A stretch of DNA of 5,746 nt from Caldisericota bacterium (GTDB lineage: Bacteria; CG03; B21-G15), in assembly GCA_003650255.1 (NCBI GenBank), contig QMOP01000093.1, positions 1-5,746 of the forward strand. Direction: 5' to 3'. The stretch's first letter is position 1; every line of letters starts with the position of its first letter. The notes under the pieces are model-generated. The model had not been told where the DNA came from. It saw only the letters and a list, made by a program, of their open reading frames with translations, and searched no databases. The position numbers and the translations under genes were made by a program. Shown here piece after piece: positions 5,044 through 5,746 of this stretch.

Positions 5044-5746
5044 TTAATCTTTTTCAAAAAATTTCTTTTAATAAAAACTGTATCCTTTCTATCCCTTCCA
5101 TTTGAAATGAGAACAACTTTTGCTTTAATCTCTTTCTCAATTTCTTTTACAAACCTTTTAACATTTCTTGGAAATTTTTCAAAATTCTGTAATCCCTTTA
5201 CAGGTTCACTCCATCCAGGTAAAGTTTTATAAACAGGTTTAATATGTTTCTGAATTTTTCTTGAGAGGGGCCAGTGATTTAAAAATTTGTTTCTGTATTT
5301 GTATCCAACACAGATTTTAATCTCTTTTAATCCTGTAAGAACATCAATTTTTGTTAAAGCAACAAATTTAACTCCATTAATTTCAACTGCTTTTCTAACA
5401 CTTACAGCATCAAACCAGCCAATTCTTCGAGGTCTACCTGTTGTTGCTCCGTATTCTTTTCCTTTTTCTCTTAAAATAAGAGCAACTTTACCTTTTATTT
5501 CAGTTGGAAAAGGACCAAGTCCAACTCTTGTAGAGTAGGATTTTATAACACCAATAACATTTTTAATCAGAGATACAGGGAAACCAGTTCCAGTTGATGC
5601 ACTTCCTGAGATTGGATTTGAACTTGTTACATAGGGATAAGTTCCGAAATCAACATCAAGTAAAGTTCCTTGTGCTCCTTCAAAAAGGATATTTTTCCCC
5701 TTTTCGTACTCTTTGAGAAGAAGGCCAGATGTGTCGAGAATATAAT
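5040..5746 (-). CDS. purA: Adenylosuccinate synthetase, C-terminal 234 residues
   Basis: PurA joins IMP and aspartate using GTP to form adenylosuccinate, the first committed step to AMP. The gene enters from the right edge, and 234 residues are visible of a family length near 425-430. Visible motifs (numbered from the edge): FEGAQGTLLDVDFGTYPYVTSS (21-42, split here as FEGAQGTLLD and VDFGTYPYVTSS) in the IMP site; STRVGLGPFPTE (71-82); GATTGRPRRIGWFD (99-112), with the arginines of the aspartate/IMP loop; LTKIDVL (130-136), the guanine-recognising segment that reads TKLDVL in E. coli; and LPGWSE (175-180). SNGRDR (214-219) lies near the C-terminus. The stop TGA (5042-5040) overlaps carA's ATG. 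The N-terminal P-loop and catalytic residues are outside the window. No defect is visible in the part seen. Confidence 0.95.
   Translation of the reverse strand, partial: YILDTSGLLLKEYEKGKNILFEGAQGTLLDVDFGTYPYVTSSNPISGSASTGTGFPVSLIKNVIGVIKSYSTRVGLGPFPTEIKGKVALILREKGKEYGATTGRPRRIGWFDAVSVRKAVEINGVKFVALTKIDVLTGLKEIKICVGYKYRNKFLNHWPLSRKIQKHIKPVYKTLPGWSEPVKGLQNFEKFPRNVKRFVKEIEKEIKAKVVLISNGRDRKDTVFIKRNFLKKIK

Noticed and set aside
5043..5100. Riboswitch or pyrimidine attenuator before carA
   Set aside because: There is no noncoding leader: carA's ATG overlaps the purA stop, and I see no hairpin plus T-run nearby.
5287..5538. Plus-strand open frame of 83 codons opposite purA
   Set aside because: It lies antisense to conserved PurA motifs, with no ribosome site or domain.

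Overview
This is an AT-rich bacterial window (about 25-30% G+C in the lines I hand-counted). Its main content is nucleotide biosynthesis genes on the minus strand. From right to left: the C-terminal part of adenylosuccinate synthetase (purA, runs off the right edge), the small glutaminase subunit of carbamoyl-phosphate synthase (carA), a short interruption, the large synthase subunit (carB), and the first 33 codons of an RRM-type RNA-binding protein (runs off the left edge). Strong AAGGAGG-type ribosome sites, a sigma70-like promoter and single-chain bacterial CarB point to a bacterium. The repeat style (short tandem 7- and 8-mers, CCTGCC/GGCAGG hairpins) reminds me of uncultured candidate-phylum genomes, but I cannot place it from this window.

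Layout: 5040-5746 purA (partial) overlaps carA (3925-5043) by the four bases ATGA, so purine and pyrimidine/arginine genes are probably cotranscribed. In the 334 bases between carA and carB, two very small membrane-protein genes lie on the plus strand (3630-3821 and 3825-3923). They are divergent from carB and end 1 base short of carA's stop codon. They split what is usually a carAB unit, so carB probably has its own start signals in the 39-base divergent gap. Downstream of carB (left) lies a GC-rich, 142-base inverted-repeat element (209-350, 65% G+C by count) with an internal pair of hairpins. The RRM gene's promoter and ribosome site follow.

The notable feature is a set of short tandem heptamer and octamer arrays. 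Three are inside carB (1846-1877, 2085-2114, 2298-2332), one is inside carA (4494-4529), and one sits at the carB stop codon (357-384). All coding copies keep the frame and fall in inter-domain or linker regions. The heptamer at the carB 3' end is the same family as one inside carB, and the octamers of carB and carA are related to each other. This looks like a dispersed microrepeat family that has been inserted or expanded in essential biosynthetic genes. CarB keeps both ATP-grasp halves and the allosteric domain, and CarA keeps its Cys-His-Glu triad, so both enzymes look functional.
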